Source of the DNA: Lachnospiraceae bacterium
GTDB taxonomy: Bacteria > Bacillota > Clostridia > Lachnospirales > Lachnospiraceae
DNA length: 64,000 nucleotides
Direction of reading: 5' to 3'
NCBI GenBank assembly: GCA_902363665.1
Contig: CABJAW010000001.1
Span: 186,001-250,000 of the forward strand
Positions 36,538 through 45,362 of this stretch are shown piece after piece. The notes below the pieces were generated by a model. It made no database searches. It was given only the letters and a program-made list of their open reading frames with translations, and was not told where the DNA came from. Position numbers and translations under genes: made by a program. Position 1 is the stretch's first letter; each line of letters opens with the position of its first letter.

Positions 36538-37875
36538 TTACTTGTACAGCCCCACAATTTTCTTTTTGCAGTAGAAAAACGCCGGAATCAGAAAGGCATC
36601 TGCAAAAATCCATGCCATCGGATGTGCCAGACAAATGCCGGTGTATCCAATAAGCGGTACCACTACCAAACCGGCCAGTGATCGTGCAATCATTTCCAGC
36701 ACACCGGATGTGATTGCAAATACCGAAAAACCCATACCCTGAATCGTAAAACGCACGGTGTTGACCAGCACCAGAAGGCAGTAACCCGCTGCCGTGAATA
36801 CCAGGAACCGGTACGAATACGCGACAACCTGCGCATCCGCCGTATCCAGGAACAGAAGTGAGAGCTGCTTTCCGGTCAGAAGCACAAAAACGAACAGCAC
36901 TGCCGAGATCACAAATCCGAGCAGTGACGCATCGCGCAGTCCTTTTCCGACCCGGTCCAGTTTGCCCGCTCCCATATTCTGACCGCTGTATGGTGCCATC
37001 GTCGCACCGATCGCCTCGATCGGACAGCTGATAAATGCATTGATGCGCTGTGCCGCCGTGACACCGGCCACGGTCATGGAACCAAATCCATTGATCGCCG
37101 CCTGAATGACAAGCGTACCGATCGCTGTGACCGAATACTGCAGCCCCATTGGAATTCCCATGTAGCACAGCGTCTTCATATAAGAACCCCGCATCTTCCA
37201 TTCTTCTTTTGAAATACGCAGGATCTCAAATTTTTTCTTCATATAGAAAAGCGAGAGGAGGCCGGAAATGCCCTGTGAGATCACGGTTGCCAGCGCCGGT
37301 CCCTCTACCCCCATATGAAAAGCGACAATAAACACGATGTCGAGCACGATGTTAATCCCGGAAGCGATCGCCAGAAAAACGACCGGTGAGCGGCTGTCGC
37401 CGAGTGACCGTATGATCGCCGCAGTCACATTGTACAGAAACGTTGTCGGAATTCCAAGAAAAATAATGACGATGTACACATACGCATACTCAAAAATATC
37501 CTCCGGCGTATGCATCAGCGTCAGCAGCGGCTGACAGCAGGCTACGATCGCCGTCGTGATCACGACGGAAAAAATCACGCACAGCCATGCGCTGTTTGCG
37601 ACAAAACGTCGCAGCTCCGAATCTCTTTTTGCACCGAACATCTGTGAAACCGGTATCGCAAAACCATTGCAGACACCGGTACAGAAGCCGATAACAAGAA
37701 AATTTAAGGAACTTGTCGAACCGACGCCAGCAAGCGGCCCAACGCCAAGAAACTTGCCCACGATCACCGTATCCACCATACTGTAAAACTGCTGAAACAG
37801 CATTCCTAGAAACATCGGGATCGCAAATCCGATGATCAGCTTCAGCGGATTCCCGCTCGTCATATCCTTCGTCAT
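36538..37875 (-). CDS. MATE-family exporter
   Basis: A 445-residue 12-segment transporter beginning MTKDMTSGNPLKLIIGFAIPMFLGMLFQQFYSMVDTVIVGKFLGVGPLAGVGSTSS, the DinF/NorM-like N-lobe. The second lobe starts MKTLCYMGIPMGLQYSVTAIGTLVIQAAINGFGS. It follows the two ABC half-transporters by 5 bp on the same strand, so the three form one export operon. The substrate is unknown. It is divergent from the MATE protein at 10570-11913. Confidence 0.93.
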   Translation of the reverse strand: MTKDMTSGNPLKLIIGFAIPMFLGMLFQQFYSMVDTVIVGKFLGVGPLAGVGSTSSLNFLVIGFCTGVCNGFAIPVSQMFGAKRDSELRRFVANSAWLCVIFSVVITTAIVACCQPLLTLMHTPEDIFEYAYVYIVIIFLGIPTTFLYNVTAAIIRSLGDSRSPVVFLAIASGINIVLDIVFIVAFHMGVEGPALATVISQGISGLLSLFYMKKKFEILRISKEEWKMRGSYMKTLCYMGIPMGLQYSVTAIGTLVIQAAINGFGSMTVAGVTAAQRINAFISCPIEAIGATMAPYSGQNMGAGKLDRVGKGLRDASLLGFVISAVLFVFVLLTGKQLSLLFLDTADAQVVAYSYRFLVFTAAGYCLLVLVNTVRFTIQGMGFSVFAITSGVLEMIARSLAGLVVVPLIGYTGICLAHPMAWIFADAFLIPAFFYCKKKIVGLYK

Positions 37876-37880
37876 AATCT

Positions 37881-39635
37881 TTACCTCGTGCTGACAAACT
37901 GACTGTTGTAAATCTCTGCATAAAATCCGTTTTTCGCAAGCAGCTCCTTATGTGTTCCCTGCTCCACGATATTTCCATCCCGCATCACAAGAATCACATC
38001 GGCATTGCGGATCGTCGAAAGACGATGAGCCACGATAAAGCTTGTTCTTCCATTCATCATCGTGTGGAAAGCCTTCTGAATCTTAATCTCTGTTCGTGTA
38101 TCGATTGAGGATGTCGCCTCATCCAAGATCAGCATCGGCGGCAGACACAGCATAACACGCGCGATGCAAAGCAGCTGTTTCTGTCCCTGGGACAGATTTC
38201 CACCGTTTTCAGTAATCATCGTATCATAGCCCTCCGGAAGCCGGCGGATAAAGCTGTGCGCATGCGATTCTTTGGCCGCCTGAATGATCTCTTCATCAGT
38301 AGCATCCGGCCGCCCGGTTCGGATATTGTCACGGATCGTACCGCTGCGCAGCCACGTATCCTGAAGCACCATGCCAAACGCGCTCCGCACGCTCTCCCTC
38401 TTCAGATCACGGATATCCGTTCCCTCGATCCTGATTGAGCCGCTGTCCACATCATAAAAACGCATCAGCAGATTGATCAGCGTTGTCTTTCCGCAGCCGG
38501 TCGGTCCCACAATTGCAATCATCTGACCCTTTTCCGTCTCCAGGTTAAAGTCCTGGATCAGCTTCTTCTCCGGTGTATAGGAGAAATTCATATGAGAAAT
38601 CGATACGCGTCCGATCTCCTGCGGAAGCTCTTTTGCAGGCTCCGGATCCGGGATCTGCGGCTCCTCGTCGATCAGTTCAAACACACGTCCCGCGCATGCC
38701 ACTGCATTCTGAAGTTCAGTGATCACACCGGAAATCTCATTAAACGGTTTCGTGTACTGATTTGCATAGGAAAGAAATGCGGAAAGCTGTCCAACCGTCA
38801 TCACGCCGCGCACTGCCGCAAATGCACCGGCCAGTCCAACCGCCGTGTACACAAGGCTGTTGACAAAACGCGTCGACGGATTCGTGATCGAGGAGAAAAA
38901 CGTCGCCCGCAGAGAGCATTTCTGCAGCCGGTCGTTGATCTCGTCAAAGCGCATCTGCACCTTTTCTTCCTGTCCGTACGCCTGCACGACCTTCTGATTC
39001 TCGATCATCTCATTGATCAGCGCTGTCTGCTCACCTCGCGTCTTCGACTGCAGTTTAAACATGGAATACGTGCGTTTTGCAATAAAATTTGCCACCAGCA
39101 GGGAAACCGGCGTCAATACTACAACGACCACAGTAATCCCTGCATTTACCGAAAGCATGAAAAACAGAGTCCCGACGATCGTGACGATACCGGTAAACAG
39201 CTGCGTAAAGCCCATTAAAAGTCCATCTGCAAACTGATCGACATCCGCGATGATGCGGCTGACAATATCGCCGGAAGAGTGGGTATCCAGATACTTCAGC
39301 GGAAGAATCTCGATCTTTGCAAACGCCTTTTCCCTGATATTACGCGTGACCGTATAGACGATCTTATTATTGCACACATTCATGATCCACTGCGCCGCTG
39401 CTGTGACCACGACTGCCGCCGCCATCGTGCGCATGATTTCAAAAATTGCGGAAAATTCTACCTTTCCAGGCCCTAAAATATGATCTACCACATTTCCGGT
39501 CAGTACTGGAAGATACAGCGTCAGCGCCACAGAAACTACCGCCATCAGAAGGGAAAGCATCACCAGAAGCCACTGCGGCCGGATATAATCCAGCACCTTT
39601 TTCATGATCTCTTTCTGTCCTGTTTGCTTTTTCAT
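37881..39635 (-). CDS. ABC exporter half, canonical ATPase subunit
   Basis: A 584-residue fusion of a six-helix exporter domain (about 1-310) and an ATPase. Walker A is IVGPTGCGKTTLINLLMRFYD, the signature is NLSQGQKQLLCIARVM, and Walker B is MLILDEATSSID with an intact catalytic Glu. The start overlaps the stop of the upstream half-transporter as ATGA (39632-39635), so the two are translationally coupled and probably form a heterodimer of the BmrCD/LmrCD type. The substrate is probably a drug, peptide or lipid. Confidence 0.95.
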   Translation of the reverse strand: MKKQTGQKEIMKKVLDYIRPQWLLVMLSLLMAVVSVALTLYLPVLTGNVVDHILGPGKVEFSAIFEIMRTMAAAVVVTAAAQWIMNVCNNKIVYTVTRNIREKAFAKIEILPLKYLDTHSSGDIVSRIIADVDQFADGLLMGFTQLFTGIVTIVGTLFFMLSVNAGITVVVVVLTPVSLLVANFIAKRTYSMFKLQSKTRGEQTALINEMIENQKVVQAYGQEEKVQMRFDEINDRLQKCSLRATFFSSITNPSTRFVNSLVYTAVGLAGAFAAVRGVMTVGQLSAFLSYANQYTKPFNEISGVITELQNAVACAGRVFELIDEEPQIPDPEPAKELPQEIGRVSISHMNFSYTPEKKLIQDFNLETEKGQMIAIVGPTGCGKTTLINLLMRFYDVDSGSIRIEGTDIRDLKRESVRSAFGMVLQDTWLRSGTIRDNIRTGRPDATDEEIIQAAKESHAHSFIRRLPEGYDTMITENGGNLSQGQKQLLCIARVMLCLPPMLILDEATSSIDTRTEIKIQKAFHTMMNGRTSFIVAHRLSTIRNADVILVMRDGNIVEQGTHKELLAKNGFYAEIYNSQFVSTR

Positions 39636-41452
39636 TCTGCATCCTCCTTCGGAAACTGAGAATAATATGTTTCCTGGTAAACACTGCAGTGCTCCAGCAG
39701 TTCCTCATGCGTCCCGCAGCCCGCGATCTCGCCGTCATCCAGCACAAGGATCTGATCCGCATACTGGATCGTCGAGGCTCTCTGTGAAACGATAAATACC
39801 GTCATCTCGCCGGACAATTCCCGGATCGCCTTTCTCAGCTTTGCATCGGTCGCAAAATCAAGTGCTGAAGCACTGTCATCGAGGATCAGGATCTCCGGAT
39901 GACGCACCAGCGCACGTGCGATCGTCAGACGCTGTTTCTGTCCTCCGGAAAAATTGCGTCCCTCCTGCTCAACTGCCGCGTCCAGTCCGCCTTTTCCATC
40001 AAAAACAACTTCATCGGCCTGCGCCGCATGGATCGCCTCTTTCAGTTCCTCCTCTGTGGCATTTTCATTTCCCCACAGCAGATTTTCACGGATCGTACCC
40101 GCAAACAGCACCGCTTTCTGCAGTACAATGCCGACCTTGCCGCGCAGCTGCTGCAGATCATAGTTCCTCACATCGGTACCGTCCACCTTCACGCAGCCTT
40201 CGCGCACATCGTAGAACCGCGGAATCAGCGAAACGAGGGAAGATTTACCGGAACCGGTACCTCCGATGATACCGATCGTCTGTCCTTTTTCCACCCGGAA
40301 GCTGATGTCTGTCAGAGAATCGGCTCCGGCATTTTTGTAGCGGAAACTGACATGGGAAAATTCTACTTTCGGCATCTGAGCATGCTCAGAAACGGATTTT
40401 TCTGTGCTCACCTTCTGCTTTTGAATGTCCATTTTCCCATCGGCATCTTCCGGCTTTGCCGCACGCTGCGCCCCGGCTTCTACGCTGCCCGCTATGCCGG
40501 ATACAATGCCCGGTTTCAGTTCCATGACATTCTGAATACGGTTTCCACAGGCGATCGCCTTCGTCACGTTGATGATCAGGTTCGCCAGCTTGACCAGTTC
40601 GACCAGGATCTGCGACATATAGTTGACCAGCGCTACGACCGCACCCTGCGTGATGATTCCGCCGTCCACGCGCACTGCCCCGGTATAGAGCAGCACAACG
40701 AGTCCTCCATTGATGACAATGTACGTCAGCGGATTCATCAGCGCCGAGATTCTTCCGGAAAACATCTGAATCTTTACAAGCGCTTCATTTCCTGCATCGA
40801 ATGTCTCGATTTCCTTTTTCTCCTGGCGGAACGCACGGATGACACGCACACCCTGCAGATTTTCACGCGTCATGCCAGTTACATTGTCGAGCCGCTCCTG
40901 CACCTTCTTGTACAGCGGAATGCTCGCGAGCATGATGCCAAATACGATCACACACAAAATCGGGATCACCACCACAAATATGAGAGCCGCTTTTACATCG
41001 ATCGTAAACGCCATGATCATCGCACCGAACACGATAAACGGAGACCGCATGAACAGACGCAAAAACAGATTTGTACCGGACTGCACCTGGTTGATATCAC
41101 TCGTCATTCTTGTGATCAGCGTTGACGTGCCATGCACATCCATTTCAGAGAACGACAGGCTCTGAATATGTGCAAACAGCTCATGGCGCAGCCGCGCCGC
41201 AAATCCGACCGCTGCTTTTGCTGAAAAATACTGCGCCGTGATCGAGCACACCAGGCCGATCAGACCGAGCGCCGCCATCAGAAGACACATCCGCACAATG
41301 TACGGACGGTCGCCCTGCGCGATACCGATGTCAATGATCTTTGCCATGACAAGCGGTACAAACAGTTCAAACAGTGCTTCGAGCAGCTTGAACAGCGGTG
41401 CGCAGACCGCCTCCTTCTTGTAGGCTTTCATATACTTTAAAAGCTTCCACAT
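39632..41452 (-). CDS. ABC exporter half with degenerate catalytic site
   Basis: A 606-residue exporter half. The membrane domain (about 1-310) begins MWKLLKYMKAYKKEAVCAPL and includes ITRMTSDINQVQSGTNLFLRL. The ATPase domain has Walker A GIIGGTGSGKSSLVSLIPRFYD and signature NFSGGQKQRLTIARAL. Walker B reads ILILDDSASALD, so the catalytic Glu is replaced by Asp. This asymmetry is known in heterodimeric exporters, where one site binds ATP but hydrolyses it poorly. An inserted acidic and lysine-rich linker (about 340-365) precedes the ATPase. Confidence 0.94.
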   Translation of the reverse strand: MWKLLKYMKAYKKEAVCAPLFKLLEALFELFVPLVMAKIIDIGIAQGDRPYIVRMCLLMAALGLIGLVCSITAQYFSAKAAVGFAARLRHELFAHIQSLSFSEMDVHGTSTLITRMTSDINQVQSGTNLFLRLFMRSPFIVFGAMIMAFTIDVKAALIFVVVIPILCVIVFGIMLASIPLYKKVQERLDNVTGMTRENLQGVRVIRAFRQEKKEIETFDAGNEALVKIQMFSGRISALMNPLTYIVINGGLVVLLYTGAVRVDGGIITQGAVVALVNYMSQILVELVKLANLIINVTKAIACGNRIQNVMELKPGIVSGIAGSVEAGAQRAAKPEDADGKMDIQKQKVSTEKSVSEHAQMPKVEFSHVSFRYKNAGADSLTDISFRVEKGQTIGIIGGTGSGKSSLVSLIPRFYDVREGCVKVDGTDVRNYDLQQLRGKVGIVLQKAVLFAGTIRENLLWGNENATEEELKEAIHAAQADEVVFDGKGGLDAAVEQEGRNFSGGQKQRLTIARALVRHPEILILDDSASALDFATDAKLRKAIRELSGEMTVFIVSQRASTIQYADQILVLDDGEIAGCGTHEELLEHCSVYQETYYSQFPKEDAE

Positions 41453-41561
41453 ACTTTTTGTCCTCTTTTTCTATTATTTCATTCCTGCGGATATCCGCAG
41501 TTTATTTTGTAGACTGCACATCTCCGCTTTGATTTTAAGACTGCCTTTCTATTTTCTCACA

Positions 41562-42095
41562 TTACAGGTCCAGCACCTGATAGGAATGATGGACCTTAGG
41601 AAGAAATTTTTCGAGCACATCCTTCGTCCGCAGTTTCAGGCTCGAAGTATTAATGCACGGATGACAGCCAAGATACTCCGATTCCGCGATCTCCCGGTCA
41701 ATCAGCAGCTTCACCCGGTTCTGCGTGTCGTTCATCAGCCCCATAATGCTGACCGATCCCGGCGTGATATTTAAAAACTCTTCCATATAAGATTCATCCG
41801 CGAAAGAGAGCCGCGGCGACGGAATCTTTTTGCAGACATCCTTCGTCACAAACTTTTTCTCTCCTGGCATCATCAAAAGATAAAAATCCGTTTTCTGATG
41901 ATTGCACAGAAACAGATTCTTGCAGATCGTGATATGCAGCGTCTGATCCACTTCCGCGCAGTCCGCAATCGTCATCAATACCGGATGATCGACGCGTTCA
42001 TACGAAATCTGAAGTTCATCCAGCAGATCATACACTGCGATCTCTTTTTGCAGCCGACCCTCATTCGTCTCCGGTCTTCCCTGATAAATTTCCAT
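41562..42095 (-). CDS. YbaK/ProX-type aminoacyl-tRNA deacylase
   Basis: A 177-residue editing protein with a YbaK fold. It hydrolyses mischarged aminoacyl-tRNA (commonly Ala- or Cys-tRNA-Pro). Typical stretches are YERVDHPVLMTIADCAEVD, KNLFLCNHQKTDFYLLMMPGEKKFVTKDVC (with the catalytic-type Lys) and PGSVSIMGLMNDTQNRVKLLID near the C-terminus. The length fits the ProX/PrdX subfamily. The ATG at 42095 has GGAGGAAC upstream. No functional link to its neighbours is visible. Confidence 0.92.
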   Translation of the reverse strand: MEIYQGRPETNEGRLQKEIAVYDLLDELQISYERVDHPVLMTIADCAEVDQTLHITICKNLFLCNHQKTDFYLLMMPGEKKFVTKDVCKKIPSPRLSFADESYMEEFLNITPGSVSIMGLMNDTQNRVKLLIDREIAESEYLGCHPCINTSSLKLRTKDVLEKFLPKVHHSYQVLDL

Positions 42096-42308
42096 TGTTC
42101 CTCCTCTTCTGTCAATGCGGCAGGGTCATTCGCCGCCTTCTCCATGCTGTTGCCCGTTCTCCGTTCTCAAAGCATGTTTGAAAAATATTCCAGACGGTCA
42201 TTTTTCGCGATATCTTTCACCGTCATTTGATCGATACCTCCGCTTACAACGGCTTGAACAATATTCGATTATAACCTGTCCTCATTGCAGTGTAAAGATA
42301 CCAGTCCA

Positions 42309-42366
42309 TAAAAAATCCCGGAAAAAACAGCGCATTTATTGTGCGCTGTTTTTTTCCGGGTAAAAA
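42309..42366 (-). terminator. Terminator of the DegV gene
   Basis: A long hairpin with TCCCGGAAAAAACAGCGCA and TGTGCGCTGTTTTTTTCCGG arms, flanked by A- and T-runs. It lies between the DegV stop and the deacylase start, both on the minus strand, and could work in both directions. Confidence 0.8.
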
Positions 42367-42394
42367 AATTTTATAATTATCCATTTATACGGGA

Positions 42395-42483
42395 GCAGAC
42401 GCATTTTTATGCGGACTTCGTCCGCGGCGTCTGCGAATTATAAGGCATCTTCCCACCTGCGGTGGGCCCCTCCTTATAATATT
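42395..42483. repeat. Family C repeat at the degV 3' end
   Basis: The 47-bp palindrome at 42437-42483 is bounded by AATTATAAGG and CCTTATAATATT, with a CCCACC-TGC-GGTGGG inner hairpin. A GCAGACGC/GCGTCTGC-type hairpin precedes it. The palindrome supplies the TAA stop codon of degV at 42474, the same arrangement as at the end of xylB. Confidence 0.88.
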
Positions 42484-43337
42484 ATTCTACTAACTCCAAT
42501 TCCGAGACCTCCTGGCCCGATGTGGCAGCTTACGGAAAGCGACAGCGGATCATATGTCACATCGTAACCAGGAAACGCGGCTGCTACCGCACTTCTCCAC
42601 TCTTCCGCCTGCTCCGGCTCCAGATTGCTTCCGGCTACCATAACCCGCAGCTTCCAGCCATCCTGTGAAAAACGCTCCCGAATATCGTCTGCGATTGCTT
42701 CCAGCATCTTCGTCTCGCACTTTTTCATGCCGCGTACCTTGGCAAACGCGTCCAGCTTGTCGCCTTGAATCGAGAGAATCGGTTTGATATTAAACATCGA
42801 TCCAAGCGCTGCTCCGGCCGCCGTCACCCGGCCGCCCTTTTTCAGAAATTCCAGCGTATCCACAGCCACATAAATACTGGATTCATATGCGGAATCATTC
42901 AACTTTTTCTGGATTTCCGCCGCCGGAATCCCTTTTTCCACCATTGCAAGTGCATCCATCGCAGACGATTTCTGTGTCACAGAAACCCTGTGATTGTCTA
43001 CCACATACACCTTTCCCTCATAATCCTCTGCCAGATTCTTTGCCGTACTGCACGATTCGCTGAGCCCTGAGGACATCGGAATATAAACAATTTCATCGTA
43101 TCCCTGCGCCAGCACCCGATCCCACAGATCCAGCACCTCTCCCGGCGAAGGCTGGGACGTTGTCACATCTCTTCCGTCTTTCAGCGCCTCAAAAAACTCC
43201 GCCTCTGTCAGATTTTCCCCTTCATAATAAACCTCTCCATCAATAATCACCGGCATCGGCATCAGAAAAAGCCCAAGTTTTCGCGCTTCTTCCTTTGTAA
43301 TTCCACTGTTGCTGTCTGTGATCACGGCTGTTTTCAT
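42474..43337 (-). CDS. DegV family fatty-acid-binding protein
   Basis: A 287-residue DegV/FakB-type protein that holds a fatty acid for phosphorylation by FakA. It begins KTAVITDSNSGITKEEARKLGL. The TTSQPSPGEVLDLWD stretch (fatty-acid head-group pocket, TSQPS), IPMSSGLSESCSTAKNLAED and GRVTAAGAALGSMFNIKPIL are typical. I start it at 43337, with AGGAG 8 nt upstream. A stand-alone FakA-like domain is encoded 850 bp away. The gene ends inside a family C repeat. Confidence 0.94.
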   Translation of the reverse strand: MKTAVITDSNSGITKEEARKLGLFLMPMPVIIDGEVYYEGENLTEAEFFEALKDGRDVTTSQPSPGEVLDLWDRVLAQGYDEIVYIPMSSGLSESCSTAKNLAEDYEGKVYVVDNHRVSVTQKSSAMDALAMVEKGIPAAEIQKKLNDSAYESSIYVAVDTLEFLKKGGRVTAAGAALGSMFNIKPILSIQGDKLDAFAKVRGMKKCETKMLEAIADDIRERFSQDGWKLRVMVAGSNLEPEQAEEWRSAVAAAFPGYDVTYDPLSLSVSCHIGPGGLGIGVSRIIL

Positions 43338-43621
43338 TGTATTTTCTCCTGTCATTTCTTCTGTACTGTGGTTTCGGATCTGCGAAACCGCTTTTATCGT
43401 TGCTCTGCTCCTGTTTTCTGAAAAATCGATTCTTTGTTTTGGTCTGCCAACCCGGAGATCTGCAATTCGATCTTCCTCCTGCCTGCCCCTGGTCAAATGA
43501 ATCCTTGCATTTTCCTATTTTTTTCTGTATACTTTCAGAAAACATGTGACACATTGTAACACTCAGATTTTTTAAAATCAACCAAAAATTTTCAACTGTG
43601 ACAAAACGGGAGGGTTTGTTT

Positions 43622-44164
43622 ATGTCTGCCAAAAACGCCGCAAACCAGCTGGCGCGCGAGTGCATCGTCACCGCACTTCTCCAGCTGCTCAAAGAAAAAC
43701 CGCTCTCTGCACTCAGTATTTCCAAGATCACCAGCCGCGCCGGAGTCTCATGCATGACCTATTACCGCAATTATAAAAGTAAGGAAGATATTTTTGTCCA
43801 GGCACTCTCTGATATTCTGGACGAATACCATCGTGAATTTCAGGCGCTCTCCGACGGACACAGCCATTACGGTGATTATGCGAATCTGCTCCACTGCTTC
43901 ACCTATTTTGAGAAGCACCGGGATTTCATCTACAGCCTGTTCCGCTGCGGCCTTGGCAACCTGCTCCTGACCAGTCTCTCCGATTACATCACAAATACCT
44001 GGTATCATCCGGAATCCGGCGACACGATCGAGGACTTCTATGTCCTTCAGGCATTCACTGGCTCTCTTTACAGCACCTACGTCAGCTGGGCAGTCCGCGG
44101 CAAAAAAGAAACGCCACAGCAGCTTGCACAGGTTCTTTCTGAACTCTATACGAAGAAACGGTGA
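43622..44164 (+). CDS. TetR-like transcriptional regulator
   Basis: A 180-residue regulator. The N-terminal helix-turn-helix is ALSISKITSRAGVSCMTYYRNYKSKEDIF, and the rest is helical (DUF-type TetR_C). The ATG at 43622 has a GGGAGGG site 7 nt upstream. It is divergent from degV, with a 284-bp gap. It probably controls degV and/or the FakA-like small gene that converges on its end. Confidence 0.88.
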   Translation: MSAKNAANQLARECIVTALLQLLKEKPLSALSISKITSRAGVSCMTYYRNYKSKEDIFVQALSDILDEYHREFQALSDGHSHYGDYANLLHCFTYFEKHRDFIYSLFRCGLGNLLLTSLSDYITNTWYHPESGDTIEDFYVLQAFTGSLYSTYVSWAVRGKKETPQQLAQVLSELYTKKR

Positions 44165-44182
44165 CGTTTTTAACCTTTATTT

Positions 44183-44434
44183 TCAGCCCTTCAGGCCGCG
44201 CGCCTGACGATCCATGTCCTCTACCACAATATCATAGATTTCACCAAGCGTTGAGCAGTACTCCAGAACCTTCCACGGCTCATTCGTATGGAAATGAATC
44301 TTGATCAGATCCTCATCTCCAACCGCCAGCAGGCAGTCCCCCTTAAAATTCTCCGTAAAATAATCGCTGATCACATCCTCATCCAGATCATGGCCCTCGA
44401 TCAGCAGCTGTGTGTCATAACGAAATTCCAGCAT
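44183..44434 (-). CDS. Stand-alone FakA/DAK-like domain protein
   Basis: An 83-residue protein: MLEFRYDTQLLIEGHDLDED, then GDCLLAVGDEDLIKIHFHTN, then EPWKVLEYCSTLGEIYDIVV and EDMDRQARG. This is the middle-domain signature of the fatty-acid kinase FakA/YloV (GDSLVVVGDDDLVKVHVHTN in full-length members), normally buried in a protein of about 550 residues. Here it is an isolated domain with its own start and stop and no decay. The ATP-binding DhaL part is missing. It may bind DegV-type proteins without phosphorylating. A similar small protein is common in Lachnospiraceae as far as I recall. Confidence 0.82.
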   Translation of the reverse strand: MLEFRYDTQLLIEGHDLDEDVISDYFTENFKGDCLLAVGDEDLIKIHFHTNEPWKVLEYCSTLGEIYDIVVEDMDRQARGLKG

Positions 44435-44532
44435 AAAAGCACCTTATCCTTTCTGTGATTTGTCATTTCTAACCACGTCCTATTTTAGCACCTGCTCATC
44501 ATATAGAAAAGTCTTTTTTTGCAGATTTCCAC

Positions 44533-44562
44533 TTTACATTTCCGGGCAATTTGTGCTATAGT
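44533..44562 (+). promoter_or_regulatory. Promoter of the tRNA-Ala gene
   Basis: TTTACA (44533-44538) and an extended TGC-TATAGT -10 box (44557-44562) with 18 bp between. Transcription would start just before the tRNA. Confidence 0.7.
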
Positions 44563-44571
44563 AACAGCAAT

Positions 44572-44644
44572 GGGGCATTGGCGCAGTTGGGAGCGCGCAA
44601 CATTCGCATTGTTGAGGCCGTGAGTTCGAATCTCATATGCTCCA
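44572..44644 (+). tRNA. tRNA-Ala (anticodon CGC)
   Basis: 73 nt folding into a full cloverleaf. The acceptor stem GGGGCAT/ATGCTCC contains the G3-U70 pair that defines alanine. The D arm is GCGC/GCGC. The anticodon stem is CAACA/TGTTG with loop TTCGCAT (anticodon CGC), and the T arm has TTCGAAT. The discriminator is A73, and CCA is not encoded. Confidence 0.96.
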
Positions 44645-44652
44645 TTATATCG

Positions 44653-44678
44653 AAAAAGCCCGTGTTTACGGGCTTTTT
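44653..44678 (+). terminator. Terminator of the tRNA-Ala gene
   Basis: AAAAAGCCCG / CGGGCTTTTT arms with a 6-nt loop, 8 bp after the tRNA. Confidence 0.92.
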
Positions 44679-44841
44679 GTTGTTCTGAGAACCTATTTTT
44701 TCTTGATAAAAGCAGTTATTTCAGAAAAAAATTGACCGTTTGTCGACCGAAGTTTTCACCCTTCGCTGTTTTGTTTTCCTTTGATGATCATATTATAAAC
44801 GTTTTCGCTTAAAAGGTCTCTGCTGTCGGAACAGAAAAAGT

Positions 44842-45004
44842 GTAAAGCGGACATTCGCAATCCGCTTTGCTACTTGCTCATGAACGCAGTCGCTTCGCGA
44901 CCTGTCAGTGGGAGCTTTCAACTCCCACTGACATAAGCATCCCCCTTACCCACCGCTTAGTGCTCCACGCACTTGAAGCGGGGGAATGCTTATCTGCGTT
45001 CAAA
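44842..45004. repeat. Family B repeat, copy without the insertion
   Basis: 163 bp from TGTAAAGCGGACATTCGCAA to TCTGCGTTCAAAA. It contains the GTCAGTGGGAG / CTCCCACTGAC hairpin and nearly matches 11950-12160 apart from that copy's 47-bp insert. It lies between tRNA-Ala and the CRISPR leader. Confidence 0.9.
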
Positions 45005-45362
45005 ATAAATCAAAAAATATTGATAAAGTCTACCAATCAGTGTTTTTTCGTTGCATAATGCTTTTGTCGTACAGGGTCACTTTCCTTTGTAATGTTTTTG
45101 TCAAATTCATTATACATCGGAAAGTCCTATACGATATTTTTTTATGAAAAAGTTGTAAAGTGGTGCAGTTATCAAAAACTTCATAAAAATCCGTGCGAAT
45201 ATAAAGCACCCATAAATTCCCAACCGATTCGCACCGGAAAATTCATTAATTTCCTTATTTATATGATTGTTTATTCTGCGTGAAAAAGATATAATGTAAG
45301 AGAAAATACAAATATGCACATTTTGTTCGGAAATTACTCCGAAAAAATTGTGTATGTTTGCT
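45005..45362 (+). promoter_or_regulatory. CRISPR leader with promoter
   Basis: AT-rich, gene-free DNA next to the array. A promoter reads TTGTTT (45267-45272), 17 bp, TATAAT (45290-45295). Transcription would start near 45302 and run into the array. A TTCGGA/TCCGAA inverted repeat lies about 20 bp before the first repeat and could be an integration anchor. The side is supported by repeat decay being at the far end. Confidence 0.8.
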
